From: Bdellovibrio svalbardensis
GTDB taxonomy: Bacteria; Bdellovibrionota; Bdellovibrionia; Bdellovibrionales; Bdellovibrionaceae
NCBI RefSeq assembly: GCF_029531655.1
Contig: NZ_JANRMI010000001.1
Coordinates: forward strand, 62,001 to 126,000
DNA length: 64,000 nt
Direction: 5' to 3'
Part shown: positions 27,511 through 36,253 of the stretch, piece after piece
Layout: each line of letters begins with the position of its first letter
Position numbering within the stretch: the stretch's first letter is position 1
Notes under the pieces: generated by a model
The model's database searches: none
Told to the model about the DNA's origin: nothing
The model's input: only the letters and a program-made list of their open reading frames with translations
Position numbers and translations under genes: made by a program

Positions 27511-28524
27511 CTAGCCGTGTCCGCCCATCAAAAACTCTTCAGAGCTAGTATCTGCCTGCTCTACAGAACCGATGCCGGAGAAAAACTCATCCGCCAGGGT
27601 CATGATCTCTTCGTTGCTTTTGGATTGGAAAAGATTCTTTCTGAATTGTGCCGCACCAGAATACCCTGTTGAGAACCAAGCTGCAAACTTTCTGAGCTGG
27701 ATACCAGTGATGTGTTCATCACAATGCGCAACGATCTCATGTTTCAGACTATTGAACAGACTTACGTAGTCTCTGCTCACATCTTTAACCGGCTCCCCTC
27801 GCCATAAGGAGAGGGCATCCATAAAGATAAATGGATTTTTTAGACATCCGCGACCAATCATCACCCCGTCACAGCCCGACTGTTCAAGTCTTAAAATGGC
27901 TTGTTTTGGTGTGAGAATGTCTCCGTTTCCAATAATGGGAAGCTTCGCCTTGGATTTAACCTCTGCGATAAAATCCCAATCCGCAAATCCTGAATAAGCT
28001 TGATTGCGGGTGCGACCATGAATGGCCACCCATGAAATGCCTTCGTTATAAGCGATATTGCAGATTTCCGAGGCATTTCTAGAGTTTGAATCCCAGCCCG
28101 TGCGAATTTTAATTGTCACTGGAATGTTCACGGCGCCTTTAACCGCGGCGAGAACTTTCTGCAACTGAACCGGGTCTTTCAACATCGCTGAACCCGCGCC
28201 CTTTTTAACGACCTTGGGTACCGGGCAACCGAAATTCAAATCGACAAAATCACAGCCGTCAGCTTCAGCAACTTTTGCCGCTCTTGCCAAAATCTCGGGC
28301 TCTTCACCAAAAAGTTGGATGCCGATGGGTCTTTGCGACTCATCGAAACTCATAAGCTTCAACGTTCTTTCAGATTTGTATTCAATACCGCTCGCGCTCA
28401 CGAGTTCTGTGACAACGACACTGGCATCAAGTTTTTTCATGAAAGTGCGGAAGGCGTGATCCGTAATCCCTGCCATAGGGGCAAGAACAAAGGGATTAGT
28501 CTTTAGTGCTTCAACTGGATTCAT
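27511..28524 (-). CDS. dusB: tRNA-dihydrouridine synthase (DusB-like)
   Basis: A 337-residue FMN enzyme that reduces uridines in the tRNA D-loop. The N-terminus 'LAPMAGITDHAFRTF' and the catalytic 'LNFGCPVPKVVKKGAGSAM' (Cys100) identify the Dus family. 'IPVTIKIRTGW', 'VAIHGRTRNQAYSG' and 'DGVMIGRGCLKNPF' match the bacterial DusB subgroup. The C-terminal helical domain is present. The gene stands alone; I see no clear intrinsic terminator in the 110 bp before typA. Confidence 0.93.
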   Translation of the reverse strand: MNPVEALKTNPFVLAPMAGITDHAFRTFMKKLDASVVVTELVSASGIEYKSERTLKLMSFDESQRPIGIQLFGEEPEILARAAKVAEADGCDFVDLNFGCPVPKVVKKGAGSAMLKDPVQLQKVLAAVKGAVNIPVTIKIRTGWDSNSRNASEICNIAYNEGISWVAIHGRTRNQAYSGFADWDFIAEVKSKAKLPIIGNGDILTPKQAILRLEQSGCDGVMIGRGCLKNPFIFMDALSLWRGEPVKDVSRDYVSLFNSLKHEIVAHCDEHITGIQLRKFAAWFSTGYSGAAQFRKNLFQSKSNEEIMTLADEFFSGIGSVEQADTSSEEFLMGGHG

Positions 28525-28678
28525 AAGGGATGCGGTATATCAAACTACATTACCAGAAGGTAGGGAAAAGGTGCTTTTGTTCGCTCATTTCGAAATAAAA
28601 CCAGCTACTTACTGAACCTTGACGCTTCCGAGTACCTTTTACACATCAAAACGCCCTCAAAAGAGCTCTCGAACCCAA

Positions 28679-29278
28679 CTATTCCAGCCAGGTTACACGG
28701 CTTTCTGTTTGGCGAGGAGCCTTCGGTGGGTTGTGGTCAGGGTAGCCAATGACCATTCCACACAGAAGTTCGAGTTGGCCACTTTGATATTCTGGCAATT
28801 TATCAACACCCAAGAAGCGATCCACCTCTTCCTTGATTTCCAGCGGAGCCCCCATCGTGCAGCTGCCGAGACCCTCAACAAGACAGGCCAAATTCATGTT
28901 TTCGACGGCCATATAAACTGAACCGATGCTGGTGTAGTGGCGTTCGTTCACATCGTTGAGCGAATAGGCAAAGATCAACACGGGCGCTTCGCCCAGCGTG
29001 AAGAAAAATCTCTCCGTAAAATCGTACAGGGAGGGCTTCAATTTTTTTGCCAGAATATCCTTAAGGCTGAGCCAGGACTTTTGCGAGTGCTGCAAATACT
29101 CATCACGCTTTTTACCGGTGACGACGAAGAATCGCCAATTTTGCAGATTCTTCCCAGAAGGTGCGTGCATTCCGGCATTCAGAATTCTTTCAATCACCTC
29201 ACGTGGAACCGGATCCGTTTTGAATTTACGAATGGATTTTCGTGACTCCAGCAATTGATAGAATTCTTCTTTTTGCAT
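28679..29278 (-). CDS. Nitroreductase family flavoprotein
   Basis: A 199-residue protein starting at ATG 29278 after 'agaggt'. The N-terminal 'LLESRKSIRKFKTDPVPRE' with 'AGMHAPSGKNLQNWRFFVV' is the FMN-binding signature of the nitroreductase family. 'GLGSCTMGAPLEIKEEVDRFL' and 'LLCGMVIGYPDHNPP' complete the fold. These enzymes reduce nitro compounds, quinones or flavins with NAD(P)H; the substrate here is unknown. Its start lies 10 bp after the aspartate kinase stop, so it is probably cotranscribed with lysC without an obvious metabolic link. Confidence 0.9.
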   Translation of the reverse strand: MQKEEFYQLLESRKSIRKFKTDPVPREVIERILNAGMHAPSGKNLQNWRFFVVTGKKRDEYLQHSQKSWLSLKDILAKKLKPSLYDFTERFFFTLGEAPVLIFAYSLNDVNERHYTSIGSVYMAVENMNLACLVEGLGSCTMGAPLEIKEEVDRFLGVDKLPEYQSGQLELLCGMVIGYPDHNPPKAPRQTESRVTWLE

Positions 29279-29288
29279 CTTTAAACCT

Positions 29289-30653
29289 CTAAGCTTCCAC
29301 AAACTTTTTATGCAGGCGCTGAATCGTCTCTGTGCTTTGATCTTCACTGACCAGGAAGCAGAAGTTGTGCTTACTGGCCCCTAAACAAATCATACGCACA
29401 TTGATATCTGCAATGGTCTCGAAGATTTGCTTTCCAAGGCCCGGCGTGTGGTTGATGTTGTTGCCAATCAAAGAGATCAAAGTCAGATTTTCTTCGACCT
29501 GCACATCTGCAATTTCAGACAGATCGGCAATCAATCTCTTGTTCAACAAAGTAGAATCATCCAAGGTCACACTGACTGAAATTTCTGAAGTCGTGATCGC
29601 ATCGATACTGACTTTATGATCATTGAAGATTTTAAAAATCTGAAACAAGAAGCCGTGCGCATGAAGCATTTCCGGGGTCGAAAGCGTGACCAGAATCTGC
29701 TTCTTACGCATCGCCATCGCGCGAATCAACGGATAATCCGTCACTTCCTTGCGGACCCAAGTTCCTCGCGCTTCAGCATCAAAACTTGAACCCACAAATA
29801 CGGGGATGTTCTTGCGAATAGCAGGAAGCAAGGTTGCTGGATGCAAAACTTTTGCTCCGAAGGTTGCAAGCTCTGACGCTTCTTTAAAGGAGATTTCATC
29901 GATAGGCTTAGCTTTCGGACAAATGCGCGGATCCGTTGTCGCGATCCCCGCAACGTCAGTCCAGATTTCCAAAACGTCAGCGGAAACACCCTCTGCCAAT
30001 ATTGCCGCAGAATAGTCACTTCCACCGCGCCCCAAGGTCGTGGTCATCCCTTCTTCGGTGCGACCAATATAGCCTTGAGTAACGACTACAGTTTTGAAAT
30101 CACGCAAATACCCCAGATGTTTATTGCTGAGAGCCTCAATATCTTTAGTAATCGGTTTCGCTTTCCCGAAGGCATCATCCGTACGAAGAACATCGCGGGC
30201 ATCGACCAGCTTCGCCGACTTCGCATCTTTGTGTTTACGAAGAACTTGAGCCATAGCCTCTGTGCAAAGAACCGAAGACATCCGTTCACCCAAACTCATC
30301 AAGGCATCCATAGCCTTGACTGAACAATCTTTCAAAAGATGAATCCCCTTTGCCAAGGAAGCCATTTCTTCAAATAAAGTTTCCAGTGCCTGAAGCAAAT
30401 CCGTCGGAAGGTTTAAATCGGAAGCAATCTTGACGTGGCGAGCGTGAATCTTTGAGATGATTTTCTCAGCCTCTGACCAGGACTGAGATTCAGCTGTTTT
30501 TCCCAAAGCGATCAAATCATTGGTTGTTCCAGAGGTGGCTGAGACCACGACCATGCTGGATCCCTGGCGATAAGCGACTTCCGCACTACGAAGCATGCAC
30601 TCAGCATCCCCCATGGACGTTCCACCAAATTTAGACACAATCAGCTTTGCCAT
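29289..30653 (-). CDS. lysC: Monofunctional aspartate kinase (LysC type)
   Basis: The enzyme phosphorylates aspartate, the first step towards lysine, methionine, threonine and diaminopimelate. The 454-residue protein starts at ATG 30653 with 'aaggag'; a longer upstream frame lacks support. It begins 'KLIVSKFGGTSMGD', contains 'TTTLGRGGSDYSAA', and ends with two ACT domains ('LVTLSTPEMLHAHGFL', 'LISLIGNNINHTPG') that usually bind the feedback inhibitor. Length and ACT layout match the lysine-sensitive E. coli LysC class. Only about 100 bp precede it, and no lysine riboswitch is apparent. Confidence 0.95.
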   Translation of the reverse strand: MAKLIVSKFGGTSMGDAECMLRSAEVAYRQGSSMVVVSATSGTTNDLIALGKTAESQSWSEAEKIISKIHARHVKIASDLNLPTDLLQALETLFEEMASLAKGIHLLKDCSVKAMDALMSLGERMSSVLCTEAMAQVLRKHKDAKSAKLVDARDVLRTDDAFGKAKPITKDIEALSNKHLGYLRDFKTVVVTQGYIGRTEEGMTTTLGRGGSDYSAAILAEGVSADVLEIWTDVAGIATTDPRICPKAKPIDEISFKEASELATFGAKVLHPATLLPAIRKNIPVFVGSSFDAEARGTWVRKEVTDYPLIRAMAMRKKQILVTLSTPEMLHAHGFLFQIFKIFNDHKVSIDAITTSEISVSVTLDDSTLLNKRLIADLSEIADVQVEENLTLISLIGNNINHTPGLGKQIFETIADINVRMICLGASKHNFCFLVSEDQSTETIQRLHKKFVEA

Positions 30654-30751
30654 TTGGACTCCTTCATCTTTCTCCAGCAAAGCCGGAGTGCACACAGATC
30701 TTATCTGTTCTTTTGTTTCTACTTCAATGACTTTTGTGGCAGAATTTCAGT

Positions 30752-31240
30752 ATGACTTCGAAGACCGAAAATGCCTTTAATAAAAAAGAACTCATCCTCA
30801 TGATCGCACTTGCTGTCCTGGCAATGGCTTTAACAACTGTTGCCGTGATCCCGTCATTGCGTACGAAAGTAAAAGAGGCTTTTTCAGTTGAGGATCGAGA
30901 GATATTAGCAAAAGTTTCTGGTAAAATTGGCGCCCAGGGGCCTAGAGTTACTGTTCTAAAAATCAAAGGGCATAATTCCCTGAGTCTTGAGGTTTACGAT
31001 CTGGATGCCCAAGAAGGAACAGCCCTGTTGGCAAAGATTCCATTGGCTGAATCTCGCGATGGATATTTTTCTCTGCAAGGGAATGCTACGAATTTGGCTT
31101 TGACGGATGTGGATTCTGACGGACAGATGGAAATTGTAGCTCCGACCTATGACGATCAGATGGTCCCACGGTTGAATATATTCAAGTACAATGCTGCGAC
31201 AAAAAGTTTCGACCGAGTCAGCGCCCCCGAAGGGCACTGA
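30752..31240 (+). CDS. Membrane-anchored protein with an FG-GAP-like calcium-binding repeat
   Basis: A 162-residue protein from ATG 30752; a TTG 18 bp earlier is possible. Residues about 15-37 form one membrane helix, leaving a periplasmic domain. 'LALTDVDSDGQMEIVAPTYD' has the DxDxDGxxE spacing of FG-GAP/EF-hand-like calcium loops seen in integrin-type propellers. Only one such repeat is present. It is divergent from lysC and convergent with mltG. Function unknown. Confidence 0.75.
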   Translation: MTSKTENAFNKKELILMIALAVLAMALTTVAVIPSLRTKVKEAFSVEDREILAKVSGKIGAQGPRVTVLKIKGHNSLSLEVYDLDAQEGTALLAKIPLAESRDGYFSLQGNATNLALTDVDSDGQMEIVAPTYDDQMVPRLNIFKYNAATKSFDRVSAPEGH

Positions 31241-31258
31241 TCCCTGATTCAGATGCTC

Positions 31259-32347
31259 CTACTTTTTAGGAGCGACAGGCTGAGTTTCTTTCTTCTTAAG
31301 CTCTTTCCAAGAATGACCTTCACGAGCCTTTGCATTGAGCTGAAAGCTCTGTACGGCCTTTTGATGAGCTTTGTAATCTTCTGAGAAAATATGTGTTCCG
31401 TCGTTTTTACTGACGAAGAACAAGTAGTTTGTGGACGCTGGCTTAATCGCAGCCAGTAAAGCCTCACGACCAGGGTTGGCGATCGGTGTTGGCGGCAAAC
31501 CGTCGATTACATAGGTATTGTAGCGGGTCGGCGTTAATAGGTCCGCGCGAGTGATATTAATCACGATCTTTCCAAGTTTTTCGGCCTTCCCATAAATGAT
31601 GGTCGGATCCGTTTGCAGCTTCATTTTTTTGTTCAGACGATTATGAAAGATTGAAGAAATCAATGGACGCTCCTCGGGAGCTCCCGTTTCCTTTTCAATG
31701 ATACTCGCCAAAGTCACAATCTCGCGGCGACTCATCCCCTTAATTTCAGATTGAGGAATGATTTCGTTGTACACGTATAAAAATCTTTTCACCATGTTGG
31801 TAATCAATGTTTTTGTGTCCGTGTACTTCGTAAGCATGTAGGTCTCTGGGAACAGGTAGCCTTCTAAACTTTCCTCCGGCTCACCCAAAAGACTTTGGAT
31901 CAGTTTCGGATCGCGGACCAATGCCAGGAAATCTGCGGCCGTTCCGAACTTCTCTTTTTCATAAAGATCAGCAATTTCATAAATGCTCAATCCTTCCGAG
32001 ACAGTGAAACTTCTGGCAATGCTCTTACCTGACATTAAGGTCTGCAAGATATCTTCTGGCAGCATATTGGTGCGCAAAAGATATTCCCCGACCTTCACCT
32101 TCGAGCGCTCACCCTTGAATCGAGCCCACAAAGAGAACAGCGTCGCATTTCTAACGAGACCCTTGTTTTCAAGATCTTTGGCGATGGTATTAAAAGCCTT
32201 TCCAGGCTCTACTTCATAAACAACATCCTGCGCGACTTCGCTTGGGCGGGTGTGTGTGAAATCATAGACAAAATAGCCTACCCCCGCACCCACTGCTGTC
32301 AATAAAGCCACTACTGCGATAATTAAAACAAGGATCGTCTTCTTCAT
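31259..32347 (-). CDS. mltG: Endolytic murein transglycosylase MltG (YceG)
   Basis: MltG cleaves nascent glycan strands in the membrane and sets chain length. The 362-residue protein has one N-terminal helix (4-27), a LysM-like region ('VYEVEPGKAFNTIAKDL') and the YceG domain with 'LASIIEKETGAPEERPLIS' (catalytic Glu218). Other conserved parts are 'MKLQTDPTIIYG', 'YNTYVIDGLPPTPIANPG' and 'YLFFVSKNDGTHIFS'. Its ATG shares one base with the astD stop (TAATG), so this cell-wall enzyme is translated from the amino-acid catabolism operon. Confidence 0.95.
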   Translation of the reverse strand: MKKTILVLIIAVVALLTAVGAGVGYFVYDFTHTRPSEVAQDVVYEVEPGKAFNTIAKDLENKGLVRNATLFSLWARFKGERSKVKVGEYLLRTNMLPEDILQTLMSGKSIARSFTVSEGLSIYEIADLYEKEKFGTAADFLALVRDPKLIQSLLGEPEESLEGYLFPETYMLTKYTDTKTLITNMVKRFLYVYNEIIPQSEIKGMSRREIVTLASIIEKETGAPEERPLISSIFHNRLNKKMKLQTDPTIIYGKAEKLGKIVINITRADLLTPTRYNTYVIDGLPPTPIANPGREALLAAIKPASTNYLFFVSKNDGTHIFSEDYKAHQKAVQSFQLNAKAREGHSWKELKKKETQPVAPKK

Positions 32348-33864
32348 TATTTCATGTCCAGGTTCATGCCAGGCAAAGCTTTAGTTGGATCGAAAGCCGT
32401 TGGGTCTTCCAGGCTTGCCACCGGCACCGTACAGTATTGAACTGCAAAATGCGCGGACGGTCTGTCATTTCCAGATTTCCCCATGCCTCCGAATGGCAAA
32501 CGAGAACTTGCGCCATTCGTTGTGCGATTCCAATTCAAGATCCCCACGCGGGCTTTGAACTGAGCCTGCTCATAAAGCTCTTTGTTTTTTGTAAAGAGAG
32601 CCATCGCCAATCCATAACCCGTCGAGTTCACGATATTCATCGTTTCGTCGAAATCATCGCTGCGATAGATAGCTACATTAGGTCCGAAGATTTCGCTTTT
32701 TTGATATACACTGTTTGGGTCGAATTTTTTCACCAAATGGATTGAAGGCGTGACGTAATAGCCCTTGTGCTTCAGATCCAAAGATTTACCGCGCATCACG
32801 CTTTCACAATTTTCACGATTCGCGATCTCTTGATAGCGAATGTATTTTTCCACCGCCGCTGCATTGATCAAAGTACCCATGAAGGTATTTTCAGACCAGT
32901 GACCAATCGAAAGTTTTTTAGCCGCTTGATAGAATCTCTCTGTGAATTCATCCGCCAATTTTGGATGAACGATAATACGGCTAGTTCCAGAGCATCGCTG
33001 ACCTGACGTCATATAGGCTCCGACCAGACTCTCATAAACCGCCTTATCCATATCAGCATCATCCCAAACGATGGTTGCATTCTTACCGCCCATTTCGAGA
33101 GCAAGAATCTTCCAATAATGAGTGAGCGTCTCTTGTTTGATTTTCAAACCCACTTCGTAAGAACCTGTGAATAGAATTCCATCCACATATTCATGCGCGA
33201 CCAAAAGCCCGCCAGCAGCGCCATCCCCTTGCACTAAGTTGAAGACACCCGGTGGGAATTTTGCTTTTTCAAAGAGTTCAGCCATGAACTGACCCACCGC
33301 TGGAGTTTGCTCAGATGGCTTAAAGACCACGGTGTTACCGGCGATCAAAGCAGGAATAATATGACCGTTTGGCAAATGTGCCGGGAAGTTGAATGGACCC
33401 ACAACCGCCATCACACCACGGGAACGGTGACGAATCACCCCATCCACTTGAGGAAGAGCGTTCACAACGCGTTCTTCAGCGATGAGCTTAATGGAGTGAT
33501 TCAACGTAATGTCGATTTTTGCACCCAACGCTTTTGCTTCCGTCATCCCATCCCACAGAGGCTTCCCTGTATCACGGCAGATGAGCTGAGCCATTTGGTC
33601 TACATGGGAATCGTACATTTCTTTTAGGCGCATCAAATAGGATTTGCGCTCGTCCATGGAAAGCATCGCCCATGATGGATAAGCTTTTTTAGCAGCAGCA
33701 CAAGCTTGATTGATATGATCATGTTTGAAAGGAACAGCCATTACGACATCATTAAGATCCGCGGGGCTGATGTCTTTGAACTCGCCGTCACCTTTGACGA
33801 CAGGAACAAATTGACCGTTGATAAAATCACCTTTGTAACTCACTGGAAAAATGGTGGTGTTCAT
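32347..33864 (-). CDS. astD: Succinylglutamate-semialdehyde dehydrogenase (AstD-like)
   Basis: A 505-residue NAD(P)-dependent aldehyde dehydrogenase with 'VVGPFNFPAHLPNGHIIPAL', 'FTGSYEVG', 'LEMGGKNATIVWDDAD' (Glu257) and 'TSGQRCSGTSRIIV' (Cys291). The NFPAHLPNGHIIPAL segment is characteristic of AstD, which oxidises N-succinylglutamate semialdehyde to N-succinylglutamate. It lies 5 bp after AstA, which supports the assignment. Coupled to mltG downstream. Confidence 0.9.
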   Translation of the reverse strand: MNTTIFPVSYKGDFINGQFVPVVKGDGEFKDISPADLNDVVMAVPFKHDHINQACAAAKKAYPSWAMLSMDERKSYLMRLKEMYDSHVDQMAQLICRDTGKPLWDGMTEAKALGAKIDITLNHSIKLIAEERVVNALPQVDGVIRHRSRGVMAVVGPFNFPAHLPNGHIIPALIAGNTVVFKPSEQTPAVGQFMAELFEKAKFPPGVFNLVQGDGAAGGLLVAHEYVDGILFTGSYEVGLKIKQETLTHYWKILALEMGGKNATIVWDDADMDKAVYESLVGAYMTSGQRCSGTSRIIVHPKLADEFTERFYQAAKKLSIGHWSENTFMGTLINAAAVEKYIRYQEIANRENCESVMRGKSLDLKHKGYYVTPSIHLVKKFDPNSVYQKSEIFGPNVAIYRSDDFDETMNIVNSTGYGLAMALFTKNKELYEQAQFKARVGILNWNRTTNGASSRLPFGGMGKSGNDRPSAHFAVQYCTVPVASLEDPTAFDPTKALPGMNLDMK

Positions 33865-33869
33865 AACTC

Positions 33870-34910
33870 TTACTTTCCTCTGTTGTAGTGAAAGGGTGCT
33901 AAATAAACTTCATCGCCAACTTCGAGACCCAAGATCGTGCGGGCCTTCGGTGCAACGGCAACCTGATTGCCTTCCGCACTGGTGCGCAAATCAACGGAAC
34001 ACAGGGAGGCCATGAACTCTTCGCCCGTGGTTGCCACCAGCATCTGATCTTTATAAGAAGCATCCGGAAATTCAGTGACTTTGGCACGTTTGCCGTACTT
34101 TACCGGCAGGATTTCATGCAAGCGGGCTCCATAGTGAGGCCCACCATCAAAAGGATCCACTTCATCTAAATAGTGGAAGCCGATGCTTTCCAACAAATGC
34201 TGAGCAGGCTTAGTTGCCTCCCCGACACGGCCCAAAACCAAACGCGCTTTGGAATCAAGAAGAGCCAAATAGATGTCTTCTTGAGGGAACAGGCTTTCAA
34301 TAAATTCTTTGTGCGATTGACTGAGTAAATCTGCTTCCTGATAAGGAAGACCTGTGAACCTTCTTCCCAATGCTTCCCAGAATTCGCTGCGACCTTCCTC
34401 AGTCAATGGCGGAGTCAGCTCACACAAAACGCGTTCTTCAAAACGGTCCGGATGAAGAGCCATGTAAAGAAAACGACTGAGGCTAATCTGTTTGCCTAAT
34501 TTTTCGGGACGTCTGCGGTAAGATTTATCGACAAGAAGTCCTCCGATTTCTGTTGGGCCGTCAAAGTCCAGCTGAAAGCGCAATACTTGATGAATAAAAC
34601 CAATTCCTAAATCCGAAGAAAAATGATCGCGCTTCAAGACTTTGAAGGCACTATGAGGAACGTCATCATTACCATGTTTGGCGATGACTAAAGAACTTCC
34701 GACAATCAGCTTTTCTTCCAAATCTTCAACAACAAACAGATATTCTGCTTTATCTTTTTCCAACTTACCTGCGAACGATTGTTCGCTGCGGTCGATTTTT
34801 TCACTCAGAACTTTTCTATCACCCGGTAGATTTAGCAAATTAAACTGTTTTGCCAAGTCTACAAGCTGATTCAAATCGTCGTGACGGACCGATCGAATTA
34901 TAAAACTCAT
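33870..34910 (-). CDS. astA: Arginine/ornithine N-succinyltransferase (AstA-like)
   Basis: A 346-residue acyltransferase with 'EIGGLLVDKSYRRRPEKLGKQIS', 'SEFWEALGRRFTGLPYQEAD' and 'VDPFDGGPHYGA', all typical of the AstA family. The enzyme transfers succinyl from succinyl-CoA to arginine (AstA) or ornithine (AruF/AruG-type). The ATG at 34910 overlaps the M20 stop (ATGA). No AstB (arginine dihydrolase) gene is nearby, so ornithine is as plausible a substrate as arginine. Confidence 0.9.
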   Translation of the reverse strand: MSFIIRSVRHDDLNQLVDLAKQFNLLNLPGDRKVLSEKIDRSEQSFAGKLEKDKAEYLFVVEDLEEKLIVGSSLVIAKHGNDDVPHSAFKVLKRDHFSSDLGIGFIHQVLRFQLDFDGPTEIGGLLVDKSYRRRPEKLGKQISLSRFLYMALHPDRFEERVLCELTPPLTEEGRSEFWEALGRRFTGLPYQEADLLSQSHKEFIESLFPQEDIYLALLDSKARLVLGRVGEATKPAQHLLESIGFHYLDEVDPFDGGPHYGARLHEILPVKYGKRAKVTEFPDASYKDQMLVATTGEEFMASLCSVDLRTSAEGNQVAVAPKARTILGLEVGDEVYLAPFHYNRGK

Positions 34911-36253
34911 AAACAAAACCTTTCGATAATCTTCTTATAAAACTCAATGGCCTTTTCTAAATCAGCAATGGCCACATGCTCTTTCGGTGTATGCACATTA
35001 TCTTCCCTTTTTCCGGGACCAAAGCACACACACTCAATTCCCACCCGCGAAAAAATACTCGCTTCATTGGTGGAGGGCTGAGTGATCGGTCTGTCACTCA
35101 TGCCAAGGGCGCGAAGTTCGTCCAAACAGCCTTTCACCAGCATCGAATTCATCTCTGTGCGGTACGGCTTTTTGTAATCATTCACACGGAAGATAGCGCC
35201 ATTTCTTTCGCAAACCACACGAAGATCATCCATCCACTTTTCATAAACTTCGTGGGTGATGATCGGCGGTATGCGGCAGCTGCCCGAAATTTGAATGTCA
35301 TCTTCGTTTGTACGAATGAGGCCGATATTCAGAGTGGGAGTGCTGGGGTGGAAATCATTATCTTTGTAGTTAAGGAAATCCAATTCCATAGCTTTAATAG
35401 CACGGAAGATATTCGCAATTTTTTTTGCGATCGGCTCCTTCACAGCTGAATCAATATCGATTTCCAAAAAGGCGTTGCTCGGAACGGTATTGAAATTCAC
35501 ACCGCCATCGATCTCCATGACGTTCACCGAATCCGGAAGCATCATCAGATATTCAAGCATTTTGGAAATCGCACTCTCGCCCAAATGCGGGGTCGACGAA
35601 TGCGAAGCTTTTCCGCGGAACAACTTCGACTGGGTTGAAGTACTTTCGCGAAGATTATGTTCTTGGCGATACTGTACCTCTTCATCCGAGAAAGGAATGC
35701 GAATTTCAACACTCGCAAAACCCTTTGCCGCATTGATCAACTGCAAATCACTCGGTTCACCGATCAAAGCCATCTTGGCGGCGATCTTATTTTTTCGAAT
35801 CAGTTTTAAGGCACCCTGCATTCCGGTTTCTTCACCGAAAGTGCCCACCAGAACAGGATGCAGTTTCCAGACACGATCTTTGCCAAAAGAAGCCAAAGCC
35901 CACAGCTTACAAAGGAAATCCAACTTCACATCGGCGGCGCCCAGACCATAGATCCTTCCATCAATGATATGTGCATCAAAGGGATTGCTCCCCGTCTGAG
36001 TCCACAAAGAAAAAGGACCCGGTTCAACTGTGTCGAGGTGATTCTGCAACAAGAATTCTGCAATAGGCCGCTCGTTCGTAGGACGGGCGATCACATTAAC
36101 CTGCTCTAGGTCGCCAACAATTTCCTCTTGCTCTTCGACGTACAAACCCTGTTGACGACAGAAGGCCGCCGCCCACTTTGCAAGCTCGCGATTGCCATGA
36201 GTGGGCGTGCTATCGATAGAAATTAGCTGACGACAAGCTTCGACGAAATTCAA
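34907..36253 (-). CDS. M20-family metal-dependent deacylase (ArgE/DapE-like)
   Basis: A 448-residue hydrolase with M20 metal ligands in 'LLQNHLDTVEPG' (His, Asp), 'GLGAADVKLD' (bridging Asp), 'TFGEETGMQGA' (catalytic Glu pair), 'GEPSDLQLINAAKG' and a C-terminal 'NVHTPKEHVAI' His. A dimerisation domain with 'KLFRGKASHSSTPHLGESA' lies between. M20 enzymes remove acyl groups from amino acids (ArgE, DapE). Flanked by a class III aminotransferase and AstA/AstD, it most likely desuccinylates succinylglutamate, replacing the unrelated AstE. Acetylornithine deacetylase is the alternative. Confidence 0.85.
   Translation of the reverse strand: MNFVEACRQLISIDSTPTHGNRELAKWAAAFCRQQGLYVEEQEEIVGDLEQVNVIARPTNERPIAEFLLQNHLDTVEPGPFSLWTQTGSNPFDAHIIDGRIYGLGAADVKLDFLCKLWALASFGKDRVWKLHPVLVGTFGEETGMQGALKLIRKNKIAAKMALIGEPSDLQLINAAKGFASVEIRIPFSDEEVQYRQEHNLRESTSTQSKLFRGKASHSSTPHLGESAISKMLEYLMMLPDSVNVMEIDGGVNFNTVPSNAFLEIDIDSAVKEPIAKKIANIFRAIKAMELDFLNYKDNDFHPSTPTLNIGLIRTNEDDIQISGSCRIPPIITHEVYEKWMDDLRVVCERNGAIFRVNDYKKPYRTEMNSMLVKGCLDELRALGMSDRPITQPSTNEASIFSRVGIECVCFGPGKREDNVHTPKEHVAIADLEKAIEFYKKIIERFCL

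Noticed and set aside
30654-30751. Lysine riboswitch before aspartate kinase
   Set aside because: The leader is about 100 bp at most and lacks the length and stems needed.
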